From: Paraburkholderia solisilvae | Lineage (GTDB): Bacteria; Pseudomonadota; Gammaproteobacteria; Burkholderiales; Burkholderiaceae | Length of the DNA: 64,000 nucleotides | Assembly (NCBI RefSeq): GCF_902859875.1 | Contig: NZ_CADIKF010000006.1 | Span: 1 to 64,000 of the forward strand | Direction: 5' to 3' | In this document: positions 15,361 through 23,827 of the stretch, piece after piece | Layout: every line of letters begins with the position of its first letter | How positions within the stretch are numbered: the stretch's first letter is position 1 | The notes under the pieces: generated by a model | What the model was told of the DNA's origin: nothing | Databases searched by the model: none | The model's input: the letters and a program-made list of their open reading frames with translations, nothing else | Position numbers and translations under genes: made by a program

Positions 15361-16638
15361 TCAAAAGAACGTTTCGATCACTTCCGTCACGTGATACGAC
15401 CGGTCGACGACCAGCACCTGACGCCACTTGTCGAAAGTCAGACACGGATGCGAAATGTCGAACGCGATCATATCGCCGACTTTCAGGTCCGCACCTGCCG
15501 GAATCCGCATGTAAGCATGCTGATCCATCATGGTGAACACTTCCCAACCTTCGCTTGCCTTGACGTCGCGCGGTGTGGTGTGGCCCGGCCGAAAGTGGCG
15601 CGCGGGTTCCGGCATGCCTGAATCGAACGCGGCATCGCGTTTGCCGAAGCCGATGATCGCGCGGTCCGGCTCGGGAATGGACTGCACGTACGCCCACAAC
15701 TGCAACGCGGGCAGCAGGGCTTCGCCCATTTTCTTCGCGACCGGGTTGCGCGCCAGAATGTCGGTCTGCGCCTTGCGATAGACACCGACGTCATGCGTCA
15801 GATAGCAGCCCGGACGCAGCACGATTTCGATCTGGCTCGCGTCGGCGGCTTGCGCGAATTCCTCGGCGACGACGTCGTACCACGCGGAGCCCGCGCCGGA
15901 CAGAATGGCCGGCTTGCGCGCGAAGCGGCCCGCATTGAGCAGCGCGCGCGTGGTCTCGACCGCGGCGCGTAGAAATGCGCGCACCTCGTGCTCTTCCTTC
16001 AAGATGCCTTCATACAGCTCGATGCCGGCAAGCTGCAGCGAATCCGGATAGTGTGCGATCGCATCGAGCACCGCTTTGAGCTGTTCGCCATTGCGCACCC
16101 CGGTGCGGCCGCCCGGCACGCCGAGCTCGATCAGCACGTTCAGCTGCTTGCGTACGGAGCCGAAGAACTTGCCGAGTTGTTCGACGCCCGCGACCGAATC
16201 GACCAGACAGTAGAACTCGAAGTCCGGATCACTCAGCAGTTCGGCGACCATCAACATATTGCGCTTGCCGACCAGCTGATTGGCCATCAGCACGCGCGAT
16301 ACCCCGCCGTGATACGCGGCGCGCACCTGATGCGCGGTGGCAAGCGTGATGCCCCATGCGCCGGTTTCGAGCTGACGGCGAAAGAGGTGCGGCGCCATCG
16401 TGGTCTTGCCGTGCGGCGCGAGCTTCACGCCGTATTCGGCGACGAACGCCTGCATCCACTTCAGGTTGTGCTCGATGCGATCCGCGTACAGCACGGCGGC
16501 CGGCAGGCTCACGTCTTCGTCGAGCAGGTTCCATTCGAGGCGGCCCGCGTCGGTGAGCTGAATGCTGGTTCCCGGGACATTGCCGAGACCTTTGCTGAAC
16601 GGATCGATTGTCGGTCCTTGATAGTTTGTAACTTTCAT
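15361..16638 (-). CDS. DSD1-family PLP enzyme (D-serine dehydratase/D-threonine aldolase-like)
   Basis: A 425-residue fold-type III PLP enzyme. The N-terminal barrel (alanine-racemase-like, about 45-290) includes the PLP-lysine segment LAPHGKTTMAP. The C-terminal domain ends with FDISHPCLTFDKW, whose His-x-Cys pair is the zinc site known in eukaryotic-type D-serine dehydratase. It probably acts on a D-amino acid (D-Ser or D-Thr type), removing ammonia or cleaving the side chain. GGAG nine bases upstream supports the ATG. It diverges from the rpiR-family regulator and the D-aminoacylase, so the locus should free D-amino acids from N-acyl forms and then break them down. Confidence 0.85.
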   Translation of the reverse strand: MKVTNYQGPTIDPFSKGLGNVPGTSIQLTDAGRLEWNLLDEDVSLPAAVLYADRIEHNLKWMQAFVAEYGVKLAPHGKTTMAPHLFRRQLETGAWGITLATAHQVRAAYHGGVSRVLMANQLVGKRNMLMVAELLSDPDFEFYCLVDSVAGVEQLGKFFGSVRKQLNVLIELGVPGGRTGVRNGEQLKAVLDAIAHYPDSLQLAGIELYEGILKEEHEVRAFLRAAVETTRALLNAGRFARKPAILSGAGSAWYDVVAEEFAQAADASQIEIVLRPGCYLTHDVGVYRKAQTDILARNPVAKKMGEALLPALQLWAYVQSIPEPDRAIIGFGKRDAAFDSGMPEPARHFRPGHTTPRDVKASEGWEVFTMMDQHAYMRIPAGADLKVGDMIAFDISHPCLTFDKWRQVLVVDRSYHVTEVIETFF

Positions 16639-16822
16639 TGCGTGCTACTCCATCGCGCGGTTGTATCGCGGCAAAGTTGACTTCGTCATGTTACAGAAAG
16701 TACGATGCTCAACGAAATGTTATTTATTACCAACGCACTGCCTGCGCGCCGCGCGGCGTTTTCCGCCGTATCGCGGCTCGCGTCCTGCTTGCCACGGCCG
16801 GTGCGGCCAATGGCGGACTTCA
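16639..16822. promoter_or_regulatory. Divergent promoter region of the D-amino-acid locus
   Basis: This 184-base gap sits between the minus-strand DSD1 gene and the plus-strand rpiR gene. An AT-rich part (about 16675-16732) holds two similar hexamers, ATGTTAC at 16689 and ATGTTAT at 16717, about one helical turn multiple apart. These are candidates for RpiR-type operators; no classic promoter boxes can be assigned with confidence. Confidence 0.4.
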
Positions 16823-17713
16823 ATGAACTCTAGCGCCGAACCGCTCGCCTTCGACATCGTCGCGCGCATTGCTGAATGCGCACCCGAGTTGCGCGCGGCC
16901 GAACGCAAGGTCGCCGCGCTGATTCTCGACGATCTGACGAGCGCGTCGCACGCGAGCATCGGCGAACTGGCGCAGCGCGCGGACGTCAGCATCGCGACCG
17001 TGACGCGCTTTGCGAAAGCCGTCGGCTGCCGCGACGTGCGCGAGCTGAAGCTGCGGCTCGCGCAGGCGGCGGCGGTCGGTCAGCGCTTTCTGCCGCGCGG
17101 CGCACCGGACGCTGCGCAAGAGCATATCGCGACACGCGTGTTCGATGAAGTGCAAACCACGCTGACGCATCATCATCAACTGCTGCTGCAGGCGCCGCTT
17201 GCCGATGCGGCCGCCGCGCTGCGCGCCGCCCGCATGATTTACGTGTACGGCATGGGCGGCGGCTCCACCGCGCTCGCCGACGAAATGCGGTTCAGGCTGG
17301 TGCGTCTCGGGCGGCCGGTCGCCACGTATCAGGATGGATTGCTGCAGCGGATGGTGGCGAGCACCGTGTCGCGCGATTGCGTCGTGATCGCGTTGTCGGC
17401 AACCGGGCGGGTGCCCGACATGGTCGATAGCTGCCGGCTCGCGCACGGTTATGGCGCGACGCTGATCGCATTGACCGCACCCGCGTCGCCGCTCGCGAAA
17501 CTCGCGGACTGGCTGATTCCGATCGTGGCGTTCGAAACCGATTTCATCTACAAGCCGTCGTCATCGCGTTACGCGATGCTGATGGCCATCGACGTGCTCG
17601 TCACCGAACTCGCGGTCAGTCAGGGCGATGAAAGCCGCGAGTTGCTGCGCCGTATGAAACATGTGCTCGACGCGCATCGCGGCGGCGGCGATCGTCAACC
17701 GATAGGAGACTGA
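16823..17713 (+). CDS. RpiR/MurR family transcriptional regulator
   Basis: A 296-residue regulator with an N-terminal HTH_6 domain (about 8-90; RAAERKVAALILDD, ASIGELAQRADVSIATVTRFAKAVG) and a C-terminal SIS domain (about 125-260; IYVYGMGGGSTALADEM, VIALSATGRVPDMV). SIS domains bind phosphosugars or related ligands; in this context the effector could be a D-amino-acid derivative or a muropeptide sugar. The ATG inside GACTTCAATG is the most family-like start. The stop is three bases before the D-aminoacylase start, so the genes form an operon. It probably controls both its own operon and the divergent DSD1 gene. Confidence 0.88.
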   Translation: MNSSAEPLAFDIVARIAECAPELRAAERKVAALILDDLTSASHASIGELAQRADVSIATVTRFAKAVGCRDVRELKLRLAQAAAVGQRFLPRGAPDAAQEHIATRVFDEVQTTLTHHHQLLLQAPLADAAAALRAARMIYVYGMGGGSTALADEMRFRLVRLGRPVATYQDGLLQRMVASTVSRDCVVIALSATGRVPDMVDSCRLAHGYGATLIALTAPASPLAKLADWLIPIVAFETDFIYKPSSSRYAMLMAIDVLVTELAVSQGDESRELLRRMKHVLDAHRGGGDRQPIGD

Positions 17714-17716
17714 TCC

Positions 17717-19216
17717 ATGCATTCGCATCCTGAAGCCGCGGATACGCTGATCGTAGCCGCGCAGCTTTACGACGGCACCGGCGTGCCGCCGGTCGAACGC
17801 GATGTCGCCGTGCGCGACGGCCGTATCGTGGCCATCGGCAATCTGTCGAACTGGCTGGCCGAAGAGGTAATCGAAGCGAACGGCCACGCGCTCGCACCGG
17901 GCTTTATCGACGTCCATACGCACGACGACACGCATGTGATCCGCGCGCCGCAGATGCTGCCGAAGATCACGCAGGGCGTGACGACGGTGATTGTCGGCAA
18001 CTGCGGAATCAGTGCTTCGCCGGTTACGCTGAAAGGCGATCCGCCGGACCCGATGAATCTGCTCGGCACGCGCGACGCGTTCAGCTATCCGACCTTCGCC
18101 GCGTATGTCGATGCGGTGAATGCGGCGCGGCCGGCGGTCAACGTCGCGGCGCTGATCGGTCACACGGCATTGCGCAACAATCAGATGGACCGGCTCGATC
18201 GCGCGGCGACACCGCAGGAGATCGAACAGATGCGTGCGCAACTGACTGAAGCGTTGGCGCACGGCGCACTCGGACTCAGCTCGGGGCTTGCATATGGCGC
18301 CGCGTTCGCGGCGCCGACCGAAGAGGTGATGGCGCTCGCGGCGCCGCTTGCCGAGGCGGGCGCGCTGTACACGACGCATATGCGCACCGAGTTCGACGCG
18401 ATTCTCGACGCGATGGACGAGGCATACCGGATCGGCCGCCATGCGCGCGTGCCCGTGGTGATTTCGCATCTGAAGTGCGCGGGGCCGACCAACTGGGGAC
18501 GCAGCGCCGAAGTGCTTGAATCGCTGGAAGGCGCGCGGCGCATGCAGCCGATCGGCTGCGACTGCTACCCGTACAGCCGCAGTTCGTCGACGCTCGACCT
18601 GAAGCAGGTGACCGGCGACATCGACATTACCGTCACCTGGTCGACGCCGCATCCGGCCATGGCGGGCAAACTGATCAGGGACATCGCGGACGAATGGGGC
18701 GTCACGCAGCAGGAAGCCGCACAGCGCCTGCAGCCGGCGGGCGCCGTGTATCACAACATGTCCGAAGACGACGTGCGGCGCATCCTGTCGCACCCGGCGA
18801 CGATGATCGGTTCCGACGGTTTGCCGAACGATCCGTTGCCGCATCCGCGTTTATGGGGCGCATTTCCGCGCGTGCTCGGCCACTATGCGCGCGACCAGCG
18901 GCTGATTCCGCTCGAAGAGGCGGTGCGCAAGATGACGAGCCTGTCTGCGCGTCGCTTCGGGTTGACGCAGCGTGGCGAAGTGCAGGTCGGCTATCACGCC
19001 GATCTGGTGCTGTTCGACCCGGCGCGTGTGCGCGACGCGGCGACCTTCGACAAGCCGCAGCAGGCAGCCGACGGCATTGAAGCGGTGTGGGTGAGCGGCG
19101 TGCTGTCGTATCGCGACGGTGCGCCGACCGGCGAGCGCGCCGGTCGTTTTGTGGCGCGCGGTGCGCGGCCCGCGACGGGCGACCGCGCGGCGCATGACGC
19201 GCAACACGATTTCTGA
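17717..19216 (+). CDS. N-acyl-D-amino-acid deacylase (D-aminoacylase)
   Basis: A 499-residue amidohydrolase that hydrolyses N-acyl-D-amino acids to the free D-amino acid. Metal-site landmarks of the Alcaligenes enzyme are all visible: HTH at 67-69 in GFIDVHTHDD, Cys96 in VGNCG, His near 221 in TTHMRTE, His near 250 in ISHLKC and Asp near 366 in GSDGLP. A small beta domain made of both chain ends (residues 1-60 and about 415-470) completes the fold. TAGGAGA precedes the ATG by seven bases. It sits between rpiR and ridA, with the DSD1-family enzyme divergent, and so supplies that enzyme's substrate. Confidence 0.92.
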   Translation: MHSHPEAADTLIVAAQLYDGTGVPPVERDVAVRDGRIVAIGNLSNWLAEEVIEANGHALAPGFIDVHTHDDTHVIRAPQMLPKITQGVTTVIVGNCGISASPVTLKGDPPDPMNLLGTRDAFSYPTFAAYVDAVNAARPAVNVAALIGHTALRNNQMDRLDRAATPQEIEQMRAQLTEALAHGALGLSSGLAYGAAFAAPTEEVMALAAPLAEAGALYTTHMRTEFDAILDAMDEAYRIGRHARVPVVISHLKCAGPTNWGRSAEVLESLEGARRMQPIGCDCYPYSRSSSTLDLKQVTGDIDITVTWSTPHPAMAGKLIRDIADEWGVTQQEAAQRLQPAGAVYHNMSEDDVRRILSHPATMIGSDGLPNDPLPHPRLWGAFPRVLGHYARDQRLIPLEEAVRKMTSLSARRFGLTQRGEVQVGYHADLVLFDPARVRDAATFDKPQQAADGIEAVWVSGVLSYRDGAPTGERAGRFVARGARPATGDRAAHDAQHDF

Positions 19217-19248
19217 ATCGAATCTGATGACCAGACAGGGAGCGAAAG

Positions 19249-19635
19249 ATGAAGCGTTATGGCGTGGAAGGCGGTAAGGGCACGGGCGGTCAGCATATGC
19301 CGTTTGCGCGGGCAGTCGAAGCGGACGGCTGGCTGTATGTGTCCGGACAGACGCCGATGCAAAACGGCGAAGTGATCAACGGCGGGATTGTCGAGCAGTC
19401 GCACAAGGCGCTGCAGAACGTGTTTGCCATTCTGAAAGAGGCCGGCTACGGCGCCGAGCATGTCGTGCGCTGCGGCGTGTGGCTCGACGATCCGCGCGAC
19501 TTCGCTTCGTTCAACAAGGTGTTTCGCGAGTACTTCGGCGAGCATCCGCCTGCGCGCGCGTGCGTGGTGTCGAGCATGGTGATCGATTGCAAGGTTGAAG
19601 TGGATTGTGTTGCGTATAAGGCGGTGAAGCGTTGA
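19249..19635 (+). CDS. RidA family enamine/imine deaminase
   Basis: A 128-residue YjgF/YER057c/UK114 protein. Members hydrolyse reactive 2-aminoacrylate-type enamines made by PLP dehydratases. The fold landmarks are LYVSGQTPM near the N-terminus, the SHKALQNVFAILKEAGY helix, and PPARACVVSS, where the Arg corresponds to the ligand-binding Arg of RidA. The ribosome site AGGGAGCG precedes the ATG. A RidA gene beside a D-Ser/D-Thr type PLP enzyme makes sense: it would clear the enamine intermediate that enzyme releases. Confidence 0.9.
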   Translation: MKRYGVEGGKGTGGQHMPFARAVEADGWLYVSGQTPMQNGEVINGGIVEQSHKALQNVFAILKEAGYGAEHVVRCGVWLDDPRDFASFNKVFREYFGEHPPARACVVSSMVIDCKVEVDCVAYKAVKR

Positions 19636-19819
19636 GCGTGGTGGGTGTTCGCATACGAGGGAGACTCGGGTGACGAACCGTTAGTCGGCAAGCGGATTCG
19701 CGTATTTCGCCGACGCGCCGATGAATGAATCAGCGCTGATACGCGAATTCGTCCGTCATCCGTCCGCTCGAACGCCTGCATACCTAAACAATGGATCGCA
19801 ACAATCATCACGGAGCCCG

Positions 19820-20758
19820 TCATGCGCGACCGAGACTCTCCTGATGCTCACGCCACCGTCCCGGCGACAAACCATCCAGTTCCTTGAACACCGCGGTAAA
19901 GTGCGCCTGCCCCTGAAATCCCACCGCAAGCGCGACATCCACGATCGGCAGACCGCGCATCAGCAGCGCCTTCGCGCGTTCAATGCGTCTTGCCCGCAAG
20001 AACGCATGCGGCGTGCGACCCGTCGCAAGCCTGAATTGCGCCGCAAAATGCATGCGGCTCAATCCCGCCTGCCGCGCGATATCGTGCAGCGTGACCGGTT
20101 CGGCGAGATTCGCGTCGATATAGTCGATCACGCGTCGCAAACGCGGCTCCGACAGTCCGTGTGTTTCCGATGCGCCCGGCCGCTCGTGCGCATAGCGCGA
20201 CAGCACGTGATGCAGAATGCCTTGCACCATCCCGTCGATCGACACGACATTGTCCCGACGTGCATCGTCGCGCGTTGCCGCGAGCGAGCGCGCGATCGGC
20301 ACCAGTGCGGGGTCGACGCGAAAGGCGGGGTCCTCGAGCCGTAGCGCCGACGCATTCGTGCGCAGACTGCCGTATTCGGATTCGACGAGTTCGCTCGGCA
20401 GAAATAGATGAATCGCCTCATTGGCCCCGCGGAAACTGCATGTCACCTGTTCGCCGGGCGCGGTCAATTGCACGCCGCCCATGCCGCCCGTGCCGCGATC
20501 GAGCAGACGGCCGTTCTTGTAGCAGTCGACGGTGGCCTTGCCGAGCAGGATGCTCACCGTGTAGTGCTGCTCGGACATCGGCGCGGTCAGTTCACGGCGC
20601 ACGACGCGCTCGTCGGTCCAGTGCCCGATCACGACATCGCTCTTCGCCGCCTCGTTTGTGCAGTGCGGAATTTCTCGCCACGCGTGCTCATCCGCCAATA
20701 CCTGCTGTAACGACGCACGCGCCTGGAATGCGTTGGCGTGCCTGCCATCGGTCTGCAT
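19820..20758 (-). CDS. AraC family transcriptional regulator
   Basis: A 312-residue regulator. Residues about 200-305 form the double helix-turn-helix of AraC/XylS (VTLHDIARQAGLSRMHFAAQF, GRTPHAFLRARRIERAKALL, IVDVALAVGFQGQAHFTAVFK, GLSPGRWR). The N-terminal 190 residues are a beta-rich effector domain without a named motif. AGGAGA nine bases upstream fixes the ATG. It diverges from the formate dehydrogenase gene, whose promoter holds two sets of direct repeats, so it is the likely activator of that gene. The effector, possibly formate or a one-carbon precursor, is not known. Confidence 0.88.
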   Translation of the reverse strand: MQTDGRHANAFQARASLQQVLADEHAWREIPHCTNEAAKSDVVIGHWTDERVVRRELTAPMSEQHYTVSILLGKATVDCYKNGRLLDRGTGGMGGVQLTAPGEQVTCSFRGANEAIHLFLPSELVESEYGSLRTNASALRLEDPAFRVDPALVPIARSLAATRDDARRDNVVSIDGMVQGILHHVLSRYAHERPGASETHGLSEPRLRRVIDYIDANLAEPVTLHDIARQAGLSRMHFAAQFRLATGRTPHAFLRARRIERAKALLMRGLPIVDVALAVGFQGQAHFTAVFKELDGLSPGRWREHQESLGRA

Positions 20759-20793
20759 GAAACGGTCTCCTGTCCAACTGGCCAGCTTGTGGT

Positions 20794-20833
20794 GAACGAT
20801 GCGGTAAAAGACGGGCGAACGATGCGGTAAAAG
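20794..20833. promoter_or_regulatory. Direct-repeat operator candidate, AraC-type
   Basis: GAACGATGCGGTAAAAG occurs at 20794-20810 and again at 20817-20833, so the copies start 23 bases apart, close to two helical turns, as for AraC half-sites. It is 36 bases from the regulator start. A second pair, ATGCGGGAA at 20891 and 20916, and an inverted TAGCG/CGCTA lie between it and the formate dehydrogenase gene. Confidence 0.6.
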
Positions 20834-21049
20834 CTACGGCGGCCGGCATAGCGAGATATACGGCGAAATATAACGCTAGTTTCACCCGGCATGCGGGAAA
20901 TTAGCGTTTGCCCGTATGCGGGAACGCAGTCCGACGTGTCTGGCGGCCAACCGTGCGAATCCGAAATCAATCGCTCCATGCCTGCCCGCAGACTGATCGG
21001 GCAGTGCAGTCGGCACTGACAAGACATCTGTGACCTTTAGGAGAGAAGA

Positions 21050-22210
21050 ATGGCCAAAGTCTTATGCGTGCTCTATCCGGACCCGGTTACCGGCTATCCG
21101 CCGAAGTACGCGCGCAACAACGTGCCGGACATCAAGGGCTATCCGAACGGGCAGACCGTGCCGTCGCCGGAAGGTCCGCTCGGCTTCAAGCCGGGCGAAC
21201 TGGTCGGTTGCGTATCGGGCGAGCTCGGTCTGCGCAAGTACCTCGAAAGCCACGGCCATGAACTGGTGGTGACCAGCGATAAGGACGGCGCCGATTCGAC
21301 CTTCGACCGGCATCTGCCCGACGCCGACATCGTCATCTCGCAGCCGTTCTGGCCCGCGTATCTGACGGCCGAGCGCCTCGCGAAGGCGAAGAAGCTCAAG
21401 CTTGCGCTCACGGCCGGCATCGGTTCCGATCACGTCGATCTGAAAGCCGCCGCGAAGCATGGCGTAACGGTTGCCGAAGTGACGTTCTCGAACAGCATCA
21501 GCGTCGCGGAGCACGTCGTGATGATGACGCTTTCGCTGGTCCGCAACTATCTGCCGTCGCATCAGTACGCGGCCAACGGCGGCTGGAACATTGCCGATTG
21601 CGTGAGCCGCAGCTACGACGTCGAAGGGATGCACTTCGGCACGATCGCCGCGGGCCGCATCGGTCTCGCCGTGTTGCGCCGGATGAAGCCGTTCGACGTG
21701 CATCTGCACTATTACGATCCGCACCGCCTGTCGCCGGAGATTGAAAAGGAACTGAACGCGACGTACCACGAGACGCCGATGTCGCTCGTCAAGGTATGCG
21801 ATGTCGTCAACCTGCAGATGCCGCTGTATCCGTCGACCGAGCATATGTTCGACGACAAGATGTTCGACCTGATGAAGCGCGGCAGCTACCTGATCAACAC
21901 GGCGCGCGGCAAGCTGTGCGATCGCGATGCGGTGGTGCGGGCGCTCGAATCGGGCAAGCTCGCCGGCTACGCGGGCGACGTCTGGTATCCGCAGCCGGCG
22001 CCGGTCGATCATCCGTGGCGCCGCATGCCGTACGAAGGCATGACGCCGCATATCTCGGGCACCTCGCTGTCCGCGCAATATCGCTATGCGTCCGGCACGC
22101 TCGAGATTCTGCAATGCTTCTTCGACAAGCGGCCGATCCGTTCGGAGTACCTGATTGTCGACGGCGGCAATCTCGCGGGGACGGGCGCAGGGTCATACAA
22201 GCTGGACTGA
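21050..22210 (+). CDS. fdh: NAD-dependent formate dehydrogenase (metal-free, D-2-hydroxyacid type)
   Basis: A 386-residue soluble enzyme oxidising formate to CO2. Unlike molybdenum enzymes it is a single chain of the D-2-hydroxyacid dehydrogenase fold. Catalytic landmarks known from the Pseudomonas enzyme are present: the nucleotide loop GTIAAGRIGLAVLRR, NTARGKLCDRDA with the substrate Arg, DVWYPQPAP and HISGTSLSAQ with the catalytic His. After the second beta strand it reads HYYDPHRL; the Asp at the cofactor-selecting place favours NAD over NADP, in contrast to the Gln I remember in the NADP-using B. stabilis enzyme. AGGAGA precedes the ATG. It diverges from an AraC regulator. Confidence 0.93.
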   Translation: MAKVLCVLYPDPVTGYPPKYARNNVPDIKGYPNGQTVPSPEGPLGFKPGELVGCVSGELGLRKYLESHGHELVVTSDKDGADSTFDRHLPDADIVISQPFWPAYLTAERLAKAKKLKLALTAGIGSDHVDLKAAAKHGVTVAEVTFSNSISVAEHVVMMTLSLVRNYLPSHQYAANGGWNIADCVSRSYDVEGMHFGTIAAGRIGLAVLRRMKPFDVHLHYYDPHRLSPEIEKELNATYHETPMSLVKVCDVVNLQMPLYPSTEHMFDDKMFDLMKRGSYLINTARGKLCDRDAVVRALESGKLAGYAGDVWYPQPAPVDHPWRRMPYEGMTPHISGTSLSAQYRYASGTLEILQCFFDKRPIRSEYLIVDGGNLAGTGAGSYKLD

Positions 22211-22454
22211 AACGCGACTCGCATCGCGTTCCATTGCGATGCCTGCGGCCGTGTCAGAAATGTCCTGCAAGCGATTCGACGCTGCCCGATAGTTTTTGCG
22301 CCGGGTCCGTGCGACTCTACGTGTCGCCGGCCCGGCCGCGGGGGAAACCGGCATGCGGTGTGCGCGCCAGAATGGGCGGACACTGTGTGCCGGCGTCGAT
22401 AAGGCGCGGGCCGGCTCTCGCCGGGGGTGCCCGGCGGGTGCGTGGCGACGCGGG

Positions 22455-23663
22455 TTACCAGCTCGCCGTCAGCGATTCGACACCGCGCAGATTGCTGCGC
22501 TGTTGCCAATGCAGGTTGTCGAGATTCGTAAGCGTGAGCGCCGGCAGACGGGTGAGCAGCGTTTCGAGCCCGATTTCGAGCTCCAGCAACGCGAGCCGGT
22601 AGCCGAGGCAATGATGAATGCCGGCGGCGAACGATATCGGCCGTGCGTCGTCGCGACCGATATCGAGCCGCTCCGGGCTCCTGAACTTCGACGCGTCGCG
22701 ATTCGCCGCGCCGAGCATCAGCAGCAGCACCGTGCCGTGCGGCACGGTCGTGCCCGCAATCTCGATGTCCGCCATTACGACACGCGGCGCCATCTGCACG
22801 GACGAGTCGTAGCGCAAACACTCGAGCACGGCCTTCGGTATCCGCGTCGGGTCGCGCTTCAGGCGCGCCAGTTGTTCCGGATGACGGTGCAGCGCGATCA
22901 GCGCATTGCAGAGCATATTCGCCGTGGTTTCGTGCCCGGCGACGAACAGCAGGATCACGTTCGCGACGATTTCCTCGGTGGACAGCTTTTCGCCGTTTTC
23001 CTCCGCGTTGATCAATGCCGAAACAAGGTCGTCGCCGGGTTGCGCGCGGCGTGCGTTCACGAGGTCGGTGAAATACCGGTCCAGCACGTCATACTGCGCG
23101 CTCACCACGTTCAACTGGTCGAGCGGCAACGGGGCGACGTCGAGCAGGCGCACCACCTGGACGCTCGCGCCGGCCATCAAGGCGGCATCCGCAAGCGGCA
23201 CGTTCAGCATCCGGCAAATGATTTCGACGGGCAGCCGCAACGCATAGCCGGACAGCAGGTCCACGGTCCCTTCGGAGATGAATGCGTCGATCAGCCGGTC
23301 TGCCGTTTCGCGCGCCGTGTCGCGTATCGCTTCGATCTGCCGCGCGTTGAATGCCTGCATCATCAGGCTGCGCAGGCGCGTGTGTTCCGGCGGATTCATC
23401 AGGATAAAGCTGGCGTTCGCTTTCTGGAACAGCGGCCGCCGCGCGACCTCCTCGCCGTAACGCAACTGCACGCTATGCAGGTAGTCCTTGCCCGCGCGGC
23501 GATCGTGCAACAGCTTGTCGACGATCTCGTAATGTCCGCTCGCCAGCTGCTTCGGCCCGATCGTCGCGAACGGGCCTGCGGCGCGCAGTTGTTCGTACAG
23601 CGGGTAAGGGTTCTCGAAAAACGAAGGGGTGCGGAAATCGGCGAGCTTCATCGGCGTACTCAT
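22455..23663 (-). CDS. Cytochrome P450
   Basis: A 402-residue soluble class I-type bacterial P450. It shows the oxygen-activating I-helix LFVAGHETTANML, the K-helix ExxR motif in ECLRYDSS, and the heme loop FAAGIHHCLGYRLALLE with the Cys ligand. Length and the start MSTPMKLADFRTP fit the family. Another in-frame ATG at 23678 and a long upstream open stretch are less likely. No ferredoxin or reductase gene is adjacent, so it must borrow redox partners, and the substrate cannot be guessed. It is followed in the same direction by nothing until the formate dehydrogenase end 244 bases away, and queF lies 164 bases upstream, transcribed the same way. Confidence 0.92.
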   Translation of the reverse strand: MSTPMKLADFRTPSFFENPYPLYEQLRAAGPFATIGPKQLASGHYEIVDKLLHDRRAGKDYLHSVQLRYGEEVARRPLFQKANASFILMNPPEHTRLRSLMMQAFNARQIEAIRDTARETADRLIDAFISEGTVDLLSGYALRLPVEIICRMLNVPLADAALMAGASVQVVRLLDVAPLPLDQLNVVSAQYDVLDRYFTDLVNARRAQPGDDLVSALINAEENGEKLSTEEIVANVILLFVAGHETTANMLCNALIALHRHPEQLARLKRDPTRIPKAVLECLRYDSSVQMAPRVVMADIEIAGTTVPHGTVLLLMLGAANRDASKFRSPERLDIGRDDARPISFAAGIHHCLGYRLALLELEIGLETLLTRLPALTLTNLDNLHWQQRSNLRGVESLTASW

Positions 23664-23827
23664 CGGATTGAGGTGCATACGCACCGACATCGATGACAAC
23701 ACCCGTCGGTCAACTGTATTCCTCGGGCAATGATGGATGAATCGGGGCACGCTCATGACCGATGACGCGCCGCCGTGCGCGTGCAGGAAAGGCAGCCGGA
23801 CGATTGCGTGACTGGCTTCGCGATTGG

